Below, one piece after another: positions 10,401-19,525 of a stretch of DNA of 33,038 nucleotides (positions are counted from its first letter, which is position 1; each line of letters opens with the position of its first letter). The translations under genes were made by a program, and so were the position numbers. The notes beneath the pieces are model-generated. The model had not been told where the DNA came from and searched no databases. It saw only the letters and a list, made by a program, of their open reading frames with translations. This DNA comes from Myxococcales bacterium (lineage in GTDB: Bacteria > Myxococcota_A > Polyangia > Fen-1088), in contig PMLB01000356.1 in NCBI GenBank assembly GCA_003158735.1, positions 1 to 33,038 of the forward strand. Reading direction: 5' to 3'.

Positions 10401-12006
10401 TGAGGCACGGCTCGGGCGGAAGGGGGTTGGTCTTTTCGAAAACTTCTTCGATCTCGGCGGCCATTCCCTGTTGGCGGCCCAGCTCATTGCCGGGCTCAAT
10501 CGTGACCTCGGCCTGTCCTTGCCGATGCGTCTCGCATTCGAGGCGCCTACCGCGGCCGAGTTGGCGCGCCGTATCGAACAGAATCGAGGCTCGACCACAG
10601 GAGCGGGCTTCGCTAGGATCACAAACCGCGCTGACCAGCGGACCGCTCCCCTTTCCCTGATGCAACAGCGCGCTTGGTTCATCGAGCAGTTGCGGCCGGG
10701 GAACATCATCTTCAATACTCCGGCAGCGCACCGCCTGCGCGGACCGATGGACGAAGCCGCTTTCGAGCGCGCGTTCAACGAGATGGTGCGCCGGCAGCCA
10801 TCTTTGCGCACAGTGATCCGTGAGAAGGACGGCGAGGCAATTCAGTTTGTGTTGCCCGAGATCCAGGTCCGTTTGTTTCCTCCGGAGGACCTGACGTCGC
10901 TGCCCGCCGAGGAGCGCGAATCCCGACTTCAGACGCGCATCCGCGAAATGACGGTCGAGGTATTCGATTTCCACGCAGGACCCTTGTTTCGTACCCGACT
11001 GTTCCGGCTGGGCGAAGAGGAGCATGTGCTGGTCTTCGTGGTTCACCACCTCATCTGGGATGGCTGGTCCTTTGATCTTTTCTACGAAGAAATGCACGGA
11101 CACTACCAGGCGTTCCGCAATGGCCAACCTTCGCCACTCGAACCGCTGCCGGTCAGCTACGGCGATTTCGCGGCCTGGCAGCGCGAGTGGCTGCAGGGCG
11201 ACACTCTGCGCAGCGAGGTCGAGCACTGGAAGGCCCAACTTCTCGACCACGACGAGGCGCTGGCTCTTCCGGCCGATCGCCCGCGTCCAGCCCAGATGTC
11301 GGGCACGGGAATCACTGAGTGGATCAACATCCCCAAGGAGCAAACCGATCAAATGCGTGCCCTTGGCCGTCAGGCGGACGCGACGCTCTTCATGACCTTG
11401 TTGGCCGCCTTCTACGCATTCCTCTGGCGCCACACCGGGCAAAACGATCTAGTCGTAGGCACGCCTGTGCGGGGTCGCTCGCACATTGAGGTCGAAAAGC
11501 TCATGGGCTTCTTCGTCAACGCGCTGGCGTTGCGCAAGAATGTCGACGAAAATCTGTCCTTCGTGGATTTCACCCGCGAGGTTCGCGCGGCGGTTCTCGA
11601 CGGTTTCAGCCATCCTGACGTGCCCTTCGAGCATCTGGTCCGCGAGCTCAAGCTGCCCCGCGACGAGAGCCGTCTCCCGGTCTATCAGGCATTTTTCTCT
11701 TTCCAGGATGCCCGGCAGAGGCCCACCCATTGGGGCAATCTTCAACACGAGCGGTTTCCGGTCTTGCAGGCTGGGCTTGCCGAAGACATCGGCCTGTGGT
11801 TCGTGGAGCGGCCTTGGGGGTTGATCGGTGGCCTCTCGCTCAATGCGGACATCTTCGCTCAGGCGACAGGACGCCGCTATCGCGATCGCTTTATTCGGCT
11901 TGTCGAGTCGATTCTTGCGGATCCGCACAAGCCCCTGGCCGATCTCGACTTGATCGGGGATGACGAACGCCGCGAGCTCGAGCAAGGTGAGGCCTCGTTG
12001 TCGTGA
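7405..12006 (+). CDS. Nonribosomal peptide synthetase 1, domains C-A-PCP-C
   Basis: C1 HHIICDGWS (HHxxxDG at 7882-7902); A1 YTSGSTGKPKG, NLYGPTETTIW, YRTGD, GKIDRK; PCP1 FFDLGGHSLLA; C2 HHLIWDGWS. Start ATG 7405 lies just after the stop of the ACP-AMT gene (7401-7403). Confidence 0.95.
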   Translation: MSPPADSKAPVISAVDYDPFAESTLDRIVPTTEPQREVWLAARLNRGATLAYNESVTMGLRGSAQIDALRGATEDLVRRHDALRSTFSPDGLTLCVSPPGPLDVPIIDFSALDAAERERRLEEIAIQEVEQPFDLEKGPLFRARIVRLGPQDQVVMITAHHIICDGWSYWVVVKELSALYATRVGRSAEPLPPANSFADYALEERRRADLPEFASDERYWLEQFATLPAPLDLPGDRSRPPLRTQRAGREDHVLDADLVAAIKRTGAKNGASLFVTLLASFSAFLYRLTRQTDVVVGIPAAGQSLAGHERLVGHCVNLLPLRSNVDPKQPFSALLKAMRGTMLGAYEHQGYTFGTLLKKLPLPRDPARLPLVSVVFNIDQALDSEKNSFPGLELDFASNPRRYENFELFINSVQVAGRMRFECQYNCDLFDATTIRRWLADFEVFLRDIVGNPERAIEKLEILSPADKEALDRLNTTTVDYPRDVPLAQLVEAQVERTPDAVAVVCGSESVSFSELNARANQLAHTLVAHGAGPDHLVGIFVERSVDMVVALLAVVKAGAAYLPLDSLLPPERLSYMLEDSKASLVVTQDSLRESLPAFAGTVVSLDEKSWKAKPRDSLAVAVQADNLAYVIYTSGSTGKPKGVEVPRGALTNLLWSMRGWLGLTAADRLLAITTISFDIAGVDMWLPLLVGARLVVASREEAVDGARLREHIDRHGITFLQATPVTWRLLLEAGWEGKSDLQIVCTGEAMPRDLAAALAPIVRRLWNLYGPTETTIWSTGYLVREGNQAVLIGRPVANTQCYILDENRSPVPIGVVGELFIGGDGLARGYLRRPELTAEKFLPDPFRPQAGARMYRTGDLARYLADGNIECLGRTDFQVKLRGYRIEPGEIEAALTSHDSVKQATVIVREDRPGDVRLVAYVIPSESTIDDSVLRTHMRATLPEYMVPAHFIALESFPTTASGKIDRKALPAPDDSALVSPTTGRPATELEAQILASYEARLGRKGVGLFENFFDLGGHSLLAAQLIAGLNRDLGLSLPMRLAFEAPTAAELARRIEQNRGSTTGAGFARITNRADQRTAPLSLMQQRAWFIEQLRPGNIIFNTPAAHRLRGPMDEAAFERAFNEMVRRQPSLRTVIREKDGEAIQFVLPEIQVRLFPPEDLTSLPAEERESRLQTRIREMTVEVFDFHAGPLFRTRLFRLGEEEHVLVFVVHHLIWDGWSFDLFYEEMHGHYQAFRNGQPSPLEPLPVSYGDFAAWQREWLQGDTLRSEVEHWKAQLLDHDEALALPADRPRPAQMSGTGITEWINIPKEQTDQMRALGRQADATLFMTLLAAFYAFLWRHTGQNDLVVGTPVRGRSHIEVEKLMGFFVNALALRKNVDENLSFVDFTREVRAAVLDGFSHPDVPFEHLVRELKLPRDESRLPVYQAFFSFQDARQRPTHWGNLQHERFPVLQAGLAEDIGLWFVERPWGLIGGLSLNADIFAQATGRRYRDRFIRLVESILADPHKPLADLDLIGDDERRELEQGEASLS

Positions 12007-15000
12007 AAGACTTCGACCGGCCGTTGGCAATTCATAGCCTGTTCGAGAAGCAGGCCGAACGCGCACCAGGACGAATCGCCCTGAGTTTCGGCGATCAATC
12101 ACTGAGCTACGGGGAGTTAGACGCGCGTTCAAATCGACTGGCACGAGTGCTGCGCGCGAGAGGAATTCAGCGCGGCTCGTTGGTGGGACTATGCGTGGAG
12201 CGTTCGCCGAATATGGTGGTTTCGCTGCTAGCCGTGCTGAAGGCGGGCGGCGCGTATCTGCCACTCGACCCGGAATTCCCAGTCTCGCGGCTGGCTTTCA
12301 TGGTCGAGGATTCCAAGCTGACTCTGGTCATATCCGAGTCGCACCTGGTGGATCGCCATGGTTGCGCGCGAGAGCACACCTTCGAGCTGGACCGGTGTGG
12401 AGAGGAGATGGCGAAGCAGCCAAACGAACGGCCAGCCGACGACGAAGCGGCGGCGAAGGGCGAGGACGCGGCGTACGTCCTTTACACATCGGGATCGACG
12501 GGAAAGCCCAAGGGGGTGTGCATTCCGCATCGTGCGGCGGTGAACTTCCTGCTCAGCATGCAGCGTGAACCAGGGCTGGGCGAGACGGACCGCCTGGTCG
12601 CGGTTACCACCCTCTCGTTCGACATCGCCCTGCTGGAGTTGATGCTGCCCCTGACGGTCGGGGCGCGGGTGATACTCGCAAGCCGCGAGCAAGCGATGGA
12701 TGGCGCAGCCCTGCGCGGTCTGCTGGAAACCAACGAAGCGACGGTCATGCAGGCCACGCCGGTCACCTGGCGGATGCTGATCGACAGCGGCTGGCAAGGA
12801 TGCGAGCGCTTCAAGGCGCTGTGCGGGGGAGAGGCGCTCGCGGTGGATCTCGCGGAAGCCTTGTTGCAGCGGACGTCGGAGTTGTGGAACATGTACGGGC
12901 CCACCGAGACGACGGTGTGGTCGACCTGCTGGCGGGTGGAACGTCCTCGCCAGGGGATCTACATCGGACGACCGATTGCCAACACGACGGTCCACATACT
13001 CGACAAGAGCCTGCGCCGGTGTCCGATCGGTGTGCCGGGTGAAATCTACATCGGCGGCGACGGTCTCGCGCTGGGGTATTTGAATCGTCCAGAGCTGACG
13101 GCGGAGCGATTCATTACCGCTCCCTTGTCCGCGGGCCAGCGTCTGTACAAGACGGGCGACCTGGGCCGCTGGCGCGACGGGGGGATTCTCGAGTGTCTGG
13201 GCCGGACCGATTTCCAGGTCAAGGTGAGGGGACATCGCATCGAGCTGGGTGAGATCGAAACCAGGCTGACGTCTCATGACAGCGTCAAGCAGGCCGCGGT
13301 GATCGTACGCGAGGACCGCCCGGGTGATGTCCGCTTGGTGGCGTACGTTATCCCGACGCAAGCGACCATCGACGAGTCGGAGTTGCGGACGCACCTGCGC
13401 ACTGCTCTGCCAGACTACATGGTCCCGCAGCACTTCATGGCGCTGCCGTCCCTTCCCACCACCCCCAATGGCAAGATCGATCGCAAGGCTCTGCCCGCCC
13501 CATCCGAGGCAAGCACAGTCGGCATCCGGGAAGCAGCCGGCCCTCGCAACGAAACCGAGGAATCCCTCGTGGCCATCTGGAGCGAACTGCTGCACGTGGG
13601 GGAGATCGGTATCCACGACAGCTTTTTCGAGCTCGGCGGACATTCGTTGCTGGCGATGAAGATGATGTCGCGCATCCGGGATGTGTTCCAGGTGGATCTG
13701 CGGCTGCAGAGGCTGTTCGAAAACCCGACGGTGGCGGGGCTCGCCGCAGCGGTGATGGAGGTCAAGAGCCCTTCACACGAGGATCGGCGAATCGAGCGAC
13801 GCAAGCAGGCCAGCCCCTGTCCCCTCTCGTTCGCCCAGGAGCAGTTCTGGTTGCTGCACCAGATGCTTCCCCCGGGGAGCCCTGCATACAACGTTGAGGG
13901 CGCGATCAGCATCAACGGGGCCTACGACGCTTCCGCGCTGAAGGGTGCGCTGGACGAGCTGGTGCGACGTCACGAGATCCTGCGCACGTCGATCTCTCTT
14001 AGCGGCGGACAACTGGTGCAGACGGTTTCCCTGGCGAGTGACCTGCCCCTTGCGGAGGTCGACCTAAGTGCATTGCCGGAGCTGGAGCGGGCACGCCAAT
14101 GGACCCGGCTATCACATGAAGAAGGGCAGAGACCATTCGACCTGTCCCAGCTCCCGCTTCTACGGGCGACCGTGGTTCATCATTCGGGGCAGGAGCACAC
14201 GGTACTCCTGATCATTCACCACATCGTCGCTGACGAATGGGCTGTTGGGCTGATCCGGGACGAGGTGAAGCAGCTCTACTCTGCGTTCTCTGAAAAGCGG
14301 TCATCACCGCTTACGGAGCTACCCGTGCAATATGCGGACTTCGCGTGCTGGCAGCGGGAGCGGTTCGAGGGAGAGAAGCTGGAGGAGCAGATTGCTTACT
14401 GGAAGAAGGAGCTGGAGGGCGCCTCGCCGGTCCTGACCCTGCCCACGGACAAGCCCCGTCCTCCTACGCAGACCTTCCGAGGCGCGACCGAGCACTTCGC
14501 ACTGCCCAAGGAGCTACAGCAGCAATTGCTCGCTCTGTGCATGAAGGAGCAGGTCACGCCCTTCATGCTGCTGGAGGCTGCCTTCGCGTCTCTGCTGCAC
14601 CGGTATTCTGGCCAAGCCGACATCCTGGTCGGGACGCCCATCTCCGGCCGGACGCAAAGCGAAACGCAGCGTCTGGTCGGATGCTTTCTCAACACGGTGG
14701 TGCTGCGTTCGCAATTCGGCACCGGCCAAACCTTCCGCACGTTGCTGTATCAGGCGCGCGAGCAAGTCCTGGGTGCGTTCGCCCATGCGGACCTCCCTTT
14801 CGGACACCTGGTCGCAACCGTGACACCGGACCGCGATCCGAGCCGCACGCCCCTGTTCCAGGTCATGTTCGTTCTTCATGACCCCGACAGGACTTCGAAC
14901 GCATCGACTGTGTTCGTCCACCCGAGGATACACAACGGGACATCGAAGTTCGATCTGACTCTATATCTCTCCATGACCGAAGCCGGCCTCGAGGGCATCA

Positions 15001-17765
15001 TGGAGTACAGCACCGACTTGTTCGAGGCCGAAACCGTGCGGCGCATGTGTCGGCACTTTGGGGTTCTTCTGGAGATGATCGCACGCGATCCGGACCAGAG
15101 CGTGTCAAGCCTGCCCATTCTGACCCATGACGATCACCACCAACTCCTGGTGGAGTGGAACCGTACGAAGGCCGACTATCCGCGCGAGGTACCGCTGGCC
15201 CAGCTATTCGAGGCGCAGGCAGAGCAATCGCCGGATGTGGTGGCGTTGGTGTGCGGGCCTGAGTCACTCTCCTATGCAGAGCTGAATGCACGTGCCAACC
15301 AGCTTGCGCATGAATTGCGCGCTCGCGATGCCGGCCCCGATCGTCTGGTGGGCCTCTTTGTCGAGCGGTCAGCGGACATGGTGGTGGCACTGTTGGCGGT
15401 GGTGAAGGCAGGGGCGGCCTACCTGCCGCTCGACCCGCTGCTGCCGCGGGAGCGGCTCAGCTACATGCTTGAGGACAGCGGGGCAACGCTGGTCATGACC
15501 CAGGATAGTCTGCGGCCAGCGCTGCCGGCTTTCGGGGGAATCGTGATTTCGCTGGATGACAAGAGCTGGAGGTCCAACCCCCGGGACAACCTGGCCGTGG
15601 CAGTGGAGCCTGAGCATCTCGCCTATGTCATCTACACCTCGGGCTCGACGGGAAGGCCCAAGGGCGTCGAGGTTCCACGCGGGGCACTCACCAATTTCCT
15701 TTGGTCAATGCGCAACTGGCTCGGGCTGACAACCGAGGATCGCTTGCTCGCAGCCACGACCATCTCCTTCGACATCGCAGGGTTGGAAATCTGGCTACCG
15801 CTTCTGGTCGGCGCCCGCCTGGTGTTGGCGAGTCGAGACGACGCTGTCCGCGGGGAGAGCCTGCGCGAGCTGATCGATCGGCACGGAATCACGTTTCTGC
15901 AGGCCACCCCGATCACCTGGCGGCTCTTGCTGGAAGCGGGTTGGAAAGGAAAATCCGAATTTCAGGCTGCGTGCGGGGGAGAGGCCATGCCACGGGATTT
16001 GGCAGCGGCGCTGGCGCCCATCGTGCGCCGCCTTTGGAACCTCTACGGACCCACGGAGACCACCATCTGGTCGACGGGGTATCTGGTGCGCGACGGGAAG
16101 CAGCCGGTGCTGATCGGCCGGCCGGTGGCCAACACGCAATGCTATATCCTCGACGAAAATCGCCAGCCTGTCCCGATAGGCGTGGTGGGCGAGCTATTCA
16201 TCGGGGGTGATGGGCTGGCCCGGGGCTATCTGCGACAGCCCGAGCTGACCGCCGAGAAGTTCCTTCCCGATCCGTTCCGATCACAAGCGGGCGCACGGAT
16301 CTATCGGACGGGAGATCTGGCGCGCTACCTGGCGGACGGGAACATCGAGTGCCTGGGCCGAACCGATCACCAAGTGAAGATCCGAGGGTACCGGATCGAG
16401 CTAGGGGAAATCGAGGCGGTTGTCGCGCGGCATGGGGCGGTCCGGCAGGTGGTGGTGGTGGTGCGGGAGGATGCACCCGGGGACAAGCGGTTGGTCGCGT
16501 ACCTTGTCGCTGACGCTCCGCCGCCCGACCTGGTGGAACAGCTGCGCGCGCAGCTGCGCGCCGCTCTGCCCGAGTACATGGTGCCGCAGCACTTCGTCGC
16601 GCTGGGGTCTTTCCCCACCACCCCCAACGGCAAGATCGACCGCAAGGCCTTGCCCGCGCCGGCGGCGGCCGCCAACCAGCCCTCGACGTCCGATGCCCGC
16701 ATGCCACGTTCAGAGAGCGAGCGAAAAATCGCCGCGATCCTCTGCGAAGTGCTGGCACTGCGCAGCGTGGGGCTCGACGACGACTTCTTCGACCTGGGCG
16801 GGCACTCTTTGCTGGCGGTGCGAATTGTCTCCGCCATCAATCAGCAGTTCGGAACGAGTCTGCCGGTGCGTATTCTGTTTGGCGCGCGAACATGCGCGCA
16901 GCTCGCACGCGAGGTCGATCTGCGAGCGAACCGCGAGGCCGGAGCGGAACCCGAGCTCTGGCCGATCCTGGTCCCGATTCAGGCCAACGGGTCCGGGACG
17001 CCACTATTCTGCGCGTCACGCCCCAACGTCAATGCTCTCGGCTACGCCATCCTCGCACGACACCTGGGCTCGGAGCAGCCGGTCTACGGACTGCAGGCGC
17101 AGGTCCCGGAAGATCCACAGATCGATTTCACCCAACAGCAGTACGAGGACATCGCGCGGGAGTACATCAAAGCGATGCGGTCGGTGCAGCCGCGCGGGCC
17201 GTATCACGTGATCGGACAATGCCAGGGCGCGTACATCGCGTTCGAGATGGCGCGGCAGATCGAGGCGACGGGCGACCGCTTCGGCTTGTTGGGAATCATA
17301 GATGCCTGGCCCGAGCAGAACACTCGACGCAAGTGGTTGTTTGCCCTCTACCTCCTCGGAAAAGCGCTGCGCTCGCGGGCCCTGCGCATCCTGAACAAGA
17401 TCAAACACGCAAGTCCCAGTGCCAACCAGCGAGGCTCGATCGAGCCCGCTGCCAGCACCGCTCTTGTGGCCAACCCCGGCGCTGCCCAGTCACCCGATCC
17501 GATATCGACGCGCAGCTTGATGCTCAAGACGTATTTTCCCGGCAGGGATTTCAAGCCTCCAGTCATTTCCGGCAAGATCACCCTCTTCACCGTCGGCCGT
17601 AGCGAATTCTTCCGACCTCGAGACAAACGCAAGGGTTGGGGAGACCGGACCCGGGGCGGTGTCGATGTGGAGCGCATACCGGGCGACCACCTGACACTCC
17701 TGCGCGGGCCTCACAGCTCTGTCCTGGCTGAAAGAATCCGGCGGTTGCTACCGACTGTTCCCTGA
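12003..17765 (+). CDS. Nonribosomal peptide synthetase 2, domains A-PCP-C-A-PCP-TE
   Basis: GTG start overlaps the NRPS-1 stop (GTGA). A2 YTSGSTGKPKG/NMYGPTETTVW; PCP2 FFELGGHSLLA; C3 HHIVADEW; A3 YTSGSTGRPKG/NLYGPTETTIW; PCP3 FFDLGGHSLLA; C-terminal thioesterase with IGQCQGAYIAFEMA, IIDAWPE and GDHLTLLRGPH. Confidence 0.95.
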   Translation: MKDFDRPLAIHSLFEKQAERAPGRIALSFGDQSLSYGELDARSNRLARVLRARGIQRGSLVGLCVERSPNMVVSLLAVLKAGGAYLPLDPEFPVSRLAFMVEDSKLTLVISESHLVDRHGCAREHTFELDRCGEEMAKQPNERPADDEAAAKGEDAAYVLYTSGSTGKPKGVCIPHRAAVNFLLSMQREPGLGETDRLVAVTTLSFDIALLELMLPLTVGARVILASREQAMDGAALRGLLETNEATVMQATPVTWRMLIDSGWQGCERFKALCGGEALAVDLAEALLQRTSELWNMYGPTETTVWSTCWRVERPRQGIYIGRPIANTTVHILDKSLRRCPIGVPGEIYIGGDGLALGYLNRPELTAERFITAPLSAGQRLYKTGDLGRWRDGGILECLGRTDFQVKVRGHRIELGEIETRLTSHDSVKQAAVIVREDRPGDVRLVAYVIPTQATIDESELRTHLRTALPDYMVPQHFMALPSLPTTPNGKIDRKALPAPSEASTVGIREAAGPRNETEESLVAIWSELLHVGEIGIHDSFFELGGHSLLAMKMMSRIRDVFQVDLRLQRLFENPTVAGLAAAVMEVKSPSHEDRRIERRKQASPCPLSFAQEQFWLLHQMLPPGSPAYNVEGAISINGAYDASALKGALDELVRRHEILRTSISLSGGQLVQTVSLASDLPLAEVDLSALPELERARQWTRLSHEEGQRPFDLSQLPLLRATVVHHSGQEHTVLLIIHHIVADEWAVGLIRDEVKQLYSAFSEKRSSPLTELPVQYADFACWQRERFEGEKLEEQIAYWKKELEGASPVLTLPTDKPRPPTQTFRGATEHFALPKELQQQLLALCMKEQVTPFMLLEAAFASLLHRYSGQADILVGTPISGRTQSETQRLVGCFLNTVVLRSQFGTGQTFRTLLYQAREQVLGAFAHADLPFGHLVATVTPDRDPSRTPLFQVMFVLHDPDRTSNASTVFVHPRIHNGTSKFDLTLYLSMTEAGLEGIMEYSTDLFEAETVRRMCRHFGVLLEMIARDPDQSVSSLPILTHDDHHQLLVEWNRTKADYPREVPLAQLFEAQAEQSPDVVALVCGPESLSYAELNARANQLAHELRARDAGPDRLVGLFVERSADMVVALLAVVKAGAAYLPLDPLLPRERLSYMLEDSGATLVMTQDSLRPALPAFGGIVISLDDKSWRSNPRDNLAVAVEPEHLAYVIYTSGSTGRPKGVEVPRGALTNFLWSMRNWLGLTTEDRLLAATTISFDIAGLEIWLPLLVGARLVLASRDDAVRGESLRELIDRHGITFLQATPITWRLLLEAGWKGKSEFQAACGGEAMPRDLAAALAPIVRRLWNLYGPTETTIWSTGYLVRDGKQPVLIGRPVANTQCYILDENRQPVPIGVVGELFIGGDGLARGYLRQPELTAEKFLPDPFRSQAGARIYRTGDLARYLADGNIECLGRTDHQVKIRGYRIELGEIEAVVARHGAVRQVVVVVREDAPGDKRLVAYLVADAPPPDLVEQLRAQLRAALPEYMVPQHFVALGSFPTTPNGKIDRKALPAPAAAANQPSTSDARMPRSESERKIAAILCEVLALRSVGLDDDFFDLGGHSLLAVRIVSAINQQFGTSLPVRILFGARTCAQLAREVDLRANREAGAEPELWPILVPIQANGSGTPLFCASRPNVNALGYAILARHLGSEQPVYGLQAQVPEDPQIDFTQQQYEDIAREYIKAMRSVQPRGPYHVIGQCQGAYIAFEMARQIEATGDRFGLLGIIDAWPEQNTRRKWLFALYLLGKALRSRALRILNKIKHASPSANQRGSIEPAASTALVANPGAAQSPDPISTRSLMLKTYFPGRDFKPPVISGKITLFTVGRSEFFRPRDKRKGWGDRTRGGVDVERIPGDHLTLLRGPHSSVLAERIRRLLPTVP

Positions 17766-17878
17766 GCGCAGCTCACCAGGGGCCACGCTCGAAGCAGTCG
17801 TCAAAGCCCTTCTCAGCTCTCCGTAGCCGTCCAGGCTAGCATGGCGCTGCCAATCGGCGCTGTTCCAGGCCTGACGCT

Positions 17879-19492
17879 GTGCTAGGGTCCCGCCTTTCAG
17901 CCATGTCATTGGTACGCACCGTCGCGCGCAACAGCCTGTGGAGCGGTTTCGACTTGCTTGTCGACACCGTGTTGCCGCCGATCGTGTCCATCATCGTGGC
18001 CCGGGCGATGGGTCCAGCGAAGCTGGGCGTGTTTAGCTACGTCACCTGGATAGCCACCGTGGCTGCAAATCTTGGCGGTGGAGGGATGTCGGCGGCAGCT
18101 CGCAAGTACATGGCCGACTACGCTGGGCAGAATCGTCCCGATGTGTTTCGGGCGATCCTCCGCGTCGGTCTGCTTTTCCAGGCCATCGTCTCACTTCTTC
18201 TGGTCGGCGCCGGGCTGTACTGGGTGTTCTCAGCTCTGCCGAGCGACGAGCGTGGGTTCGCAACTCTGGCGATCATTACCATCCTCCCTGCGGGGCTGAT
18301 GCCTATGGCCACGTCGGTGAACAACGCCGTGGAAGAGCTCCGCCCAAACGTCATTGCCTCCGTCGCCGCGGGATTGGTGCACGCGGCCGGGATGGGCGCG
18401 ACCCTGGTCATGGGCTGGGACCTGGCCGGGCTCGCCGGAGCCCAACTAGCCAGCAAGACCTGTGACTGTGTCGTACGTTGGATACTGACGAAGCGGCGGC
18501 TTCCTCACTACTTGCAGGCCATGGGGGCCAGCGCCGATTCGTTGCAAGGCGCGGTGCGCTTGCCGCCGGGGCTTGCCCGCGAGATCGCGAAGTTCCTGGG
18601 GCAGGCGACGGTTCTGGTGCTGCTCGCCATCGTCGTCTGGAACCGCTCCGAGATGATCTTCTTGAAGCGATACTGTGACATCCGCCAGATCGGGTTCTAC
18701 TCCGTAGCTTTCAGCCTGAGTCTGATTCCACCCCAGATTGTTGGTCCTTTCTCGCGGGCGGCCGGGGTAAGTGTCTTCGCCGAACAAGGGCGTAGCGCCA
18801 AAGCGGGGCGACATGTCACTTATCTATATTGGCGGTACCTGGTGCTGCTGGTTCTGCCGGTGTGCCTGGGGCTTGCCGCCTTGAGCGGTCCCTTGGTACG
18901 CATCCTGTACGGTGTACAGTACTACGAAGCGGCCCCGGTCTTGCTGTTGGCTGCGGCCTTGAGCGTGTTCGCGCCGATGGCGAGCCCCGCGACATCTCTG
19001 ATCACGGCAGCCGGTGGACAGGGACGGCTTGTGCGCTGGGGATTACTATCTGCCGTCGCCACCATCGCTCTCGACTATTGGTTGGTCCGCTACTATGCGG
19101 CCATGGGTGGTGCCCTGGCAAATGGACTGGGACAGGCGATATCGACAATCGGCACAATCGTCATCGCCCGCCAGTACGTCAGTTTCCGCAGTTCGCTCGG
19201 CTTCACACTGCGGGTATTCCTGGCGGCGCTCGGAATGGCGGCGGTAGTGGCGCTGTTCATGCGCCTGGTTCCGAACATTGTAGGTGTTGTTGGCGGGCCA
19301 TTCCTGGGCGTTGGGGCGTATGTCACATTCCTCAGGATAGGACGAGTCGTGGAAGAACATGACATTGACCGTTTGCTCAGGGCCGAAATCGTCTTTCCCG
19401 AATGGGCAAGACCTTCATACTGGAGGCTGGTCCACATCTTCGCTCGTCTATCACGTGCCAGGACCGGATCCTCCACGGCGTCGATAGGCTGA
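17879..19492 (+). CDS. Polysaccharide/lipid flippase of the MOP (Wzx/MATE/MurJ-like) superfamily
   Basis: Many hydrophobic segments; MSLVRTVARNSLWSGFDLLVDTVLPPIVSIIVARAMGPAKLGVFSYV is typical of Wzx-like N-termini. ATG at 17903 is a likely alternative start. Confidence 0.8.
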   Translation: MLGSRLSAMSLVRTVARNSLWSGFDLLVDTVLPPIVSIIVARAMGPAKLGVFSYVTWIATVAANLGGGGMSAAARKYMADYAGQNRPDVFRAILRVGLLFQAIVSLLLVGAGLYWVFSALPSDERGFATLAIITILPAGLMPMATSVNNAVEELRPNVIASVAAGLVHAAGMGATLVMGWDLAGLAGAQLASKTCDCVVRWILTKRRLPHYLQAMGASADSLQGAVRLPPGLAREIAKFLGQATVLVLLAIVVWNRSEMIFLKRYCDIRQIGFYSVAFSLSLIPPQIVGPFSRAAGVSVFAEQGRSAKAGRHVTYLYWRYLVLLVLPVCLGLAALSGPLVRILYGVQYYEAAPVLLLAAALSVFAPMASPATSLITAAGGQGRLVRWGLLSAVATIALDYWLVRYYAAMGGALANGLGQAISTIGTIVIARQYVSFRSSLGFTLRVFLAALGMAAVVALFMRLVPNIVGVVGGPFLGVGAYVTFLRIGRVVEEHDIDRLLRAEIVFPEWARPSYWRLVHIFARLSRARTGSSTASIG

Positions 19493-19525
19493 CGGGACAC
19501 CAAACTGATCGGTCGACAAGACTGC

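Noticed and set aside
10180-11442. Long antisense ORF (420 aa, minus) inside NRPS-1
   Set aside because: Shadow ORF expected in GC-rich coding DNA; the plus-strand frame has complete NRPS motifs, and the antisense translation has no recognisable family content.
12228-13643. Long antisense ORF (471 aa, minus) inside NRPS-2
   Set aside because: Same GC-codon-bias artefact opposite the A2/PCP2 coding region.
16541-16554. Perfect 14-bp palindrome GCTGCGCGCGCAGC
   Set aside because: Lies inside A3 coding for QLRAQLRA; explained by GC-rich codon usage and no regulatory context.
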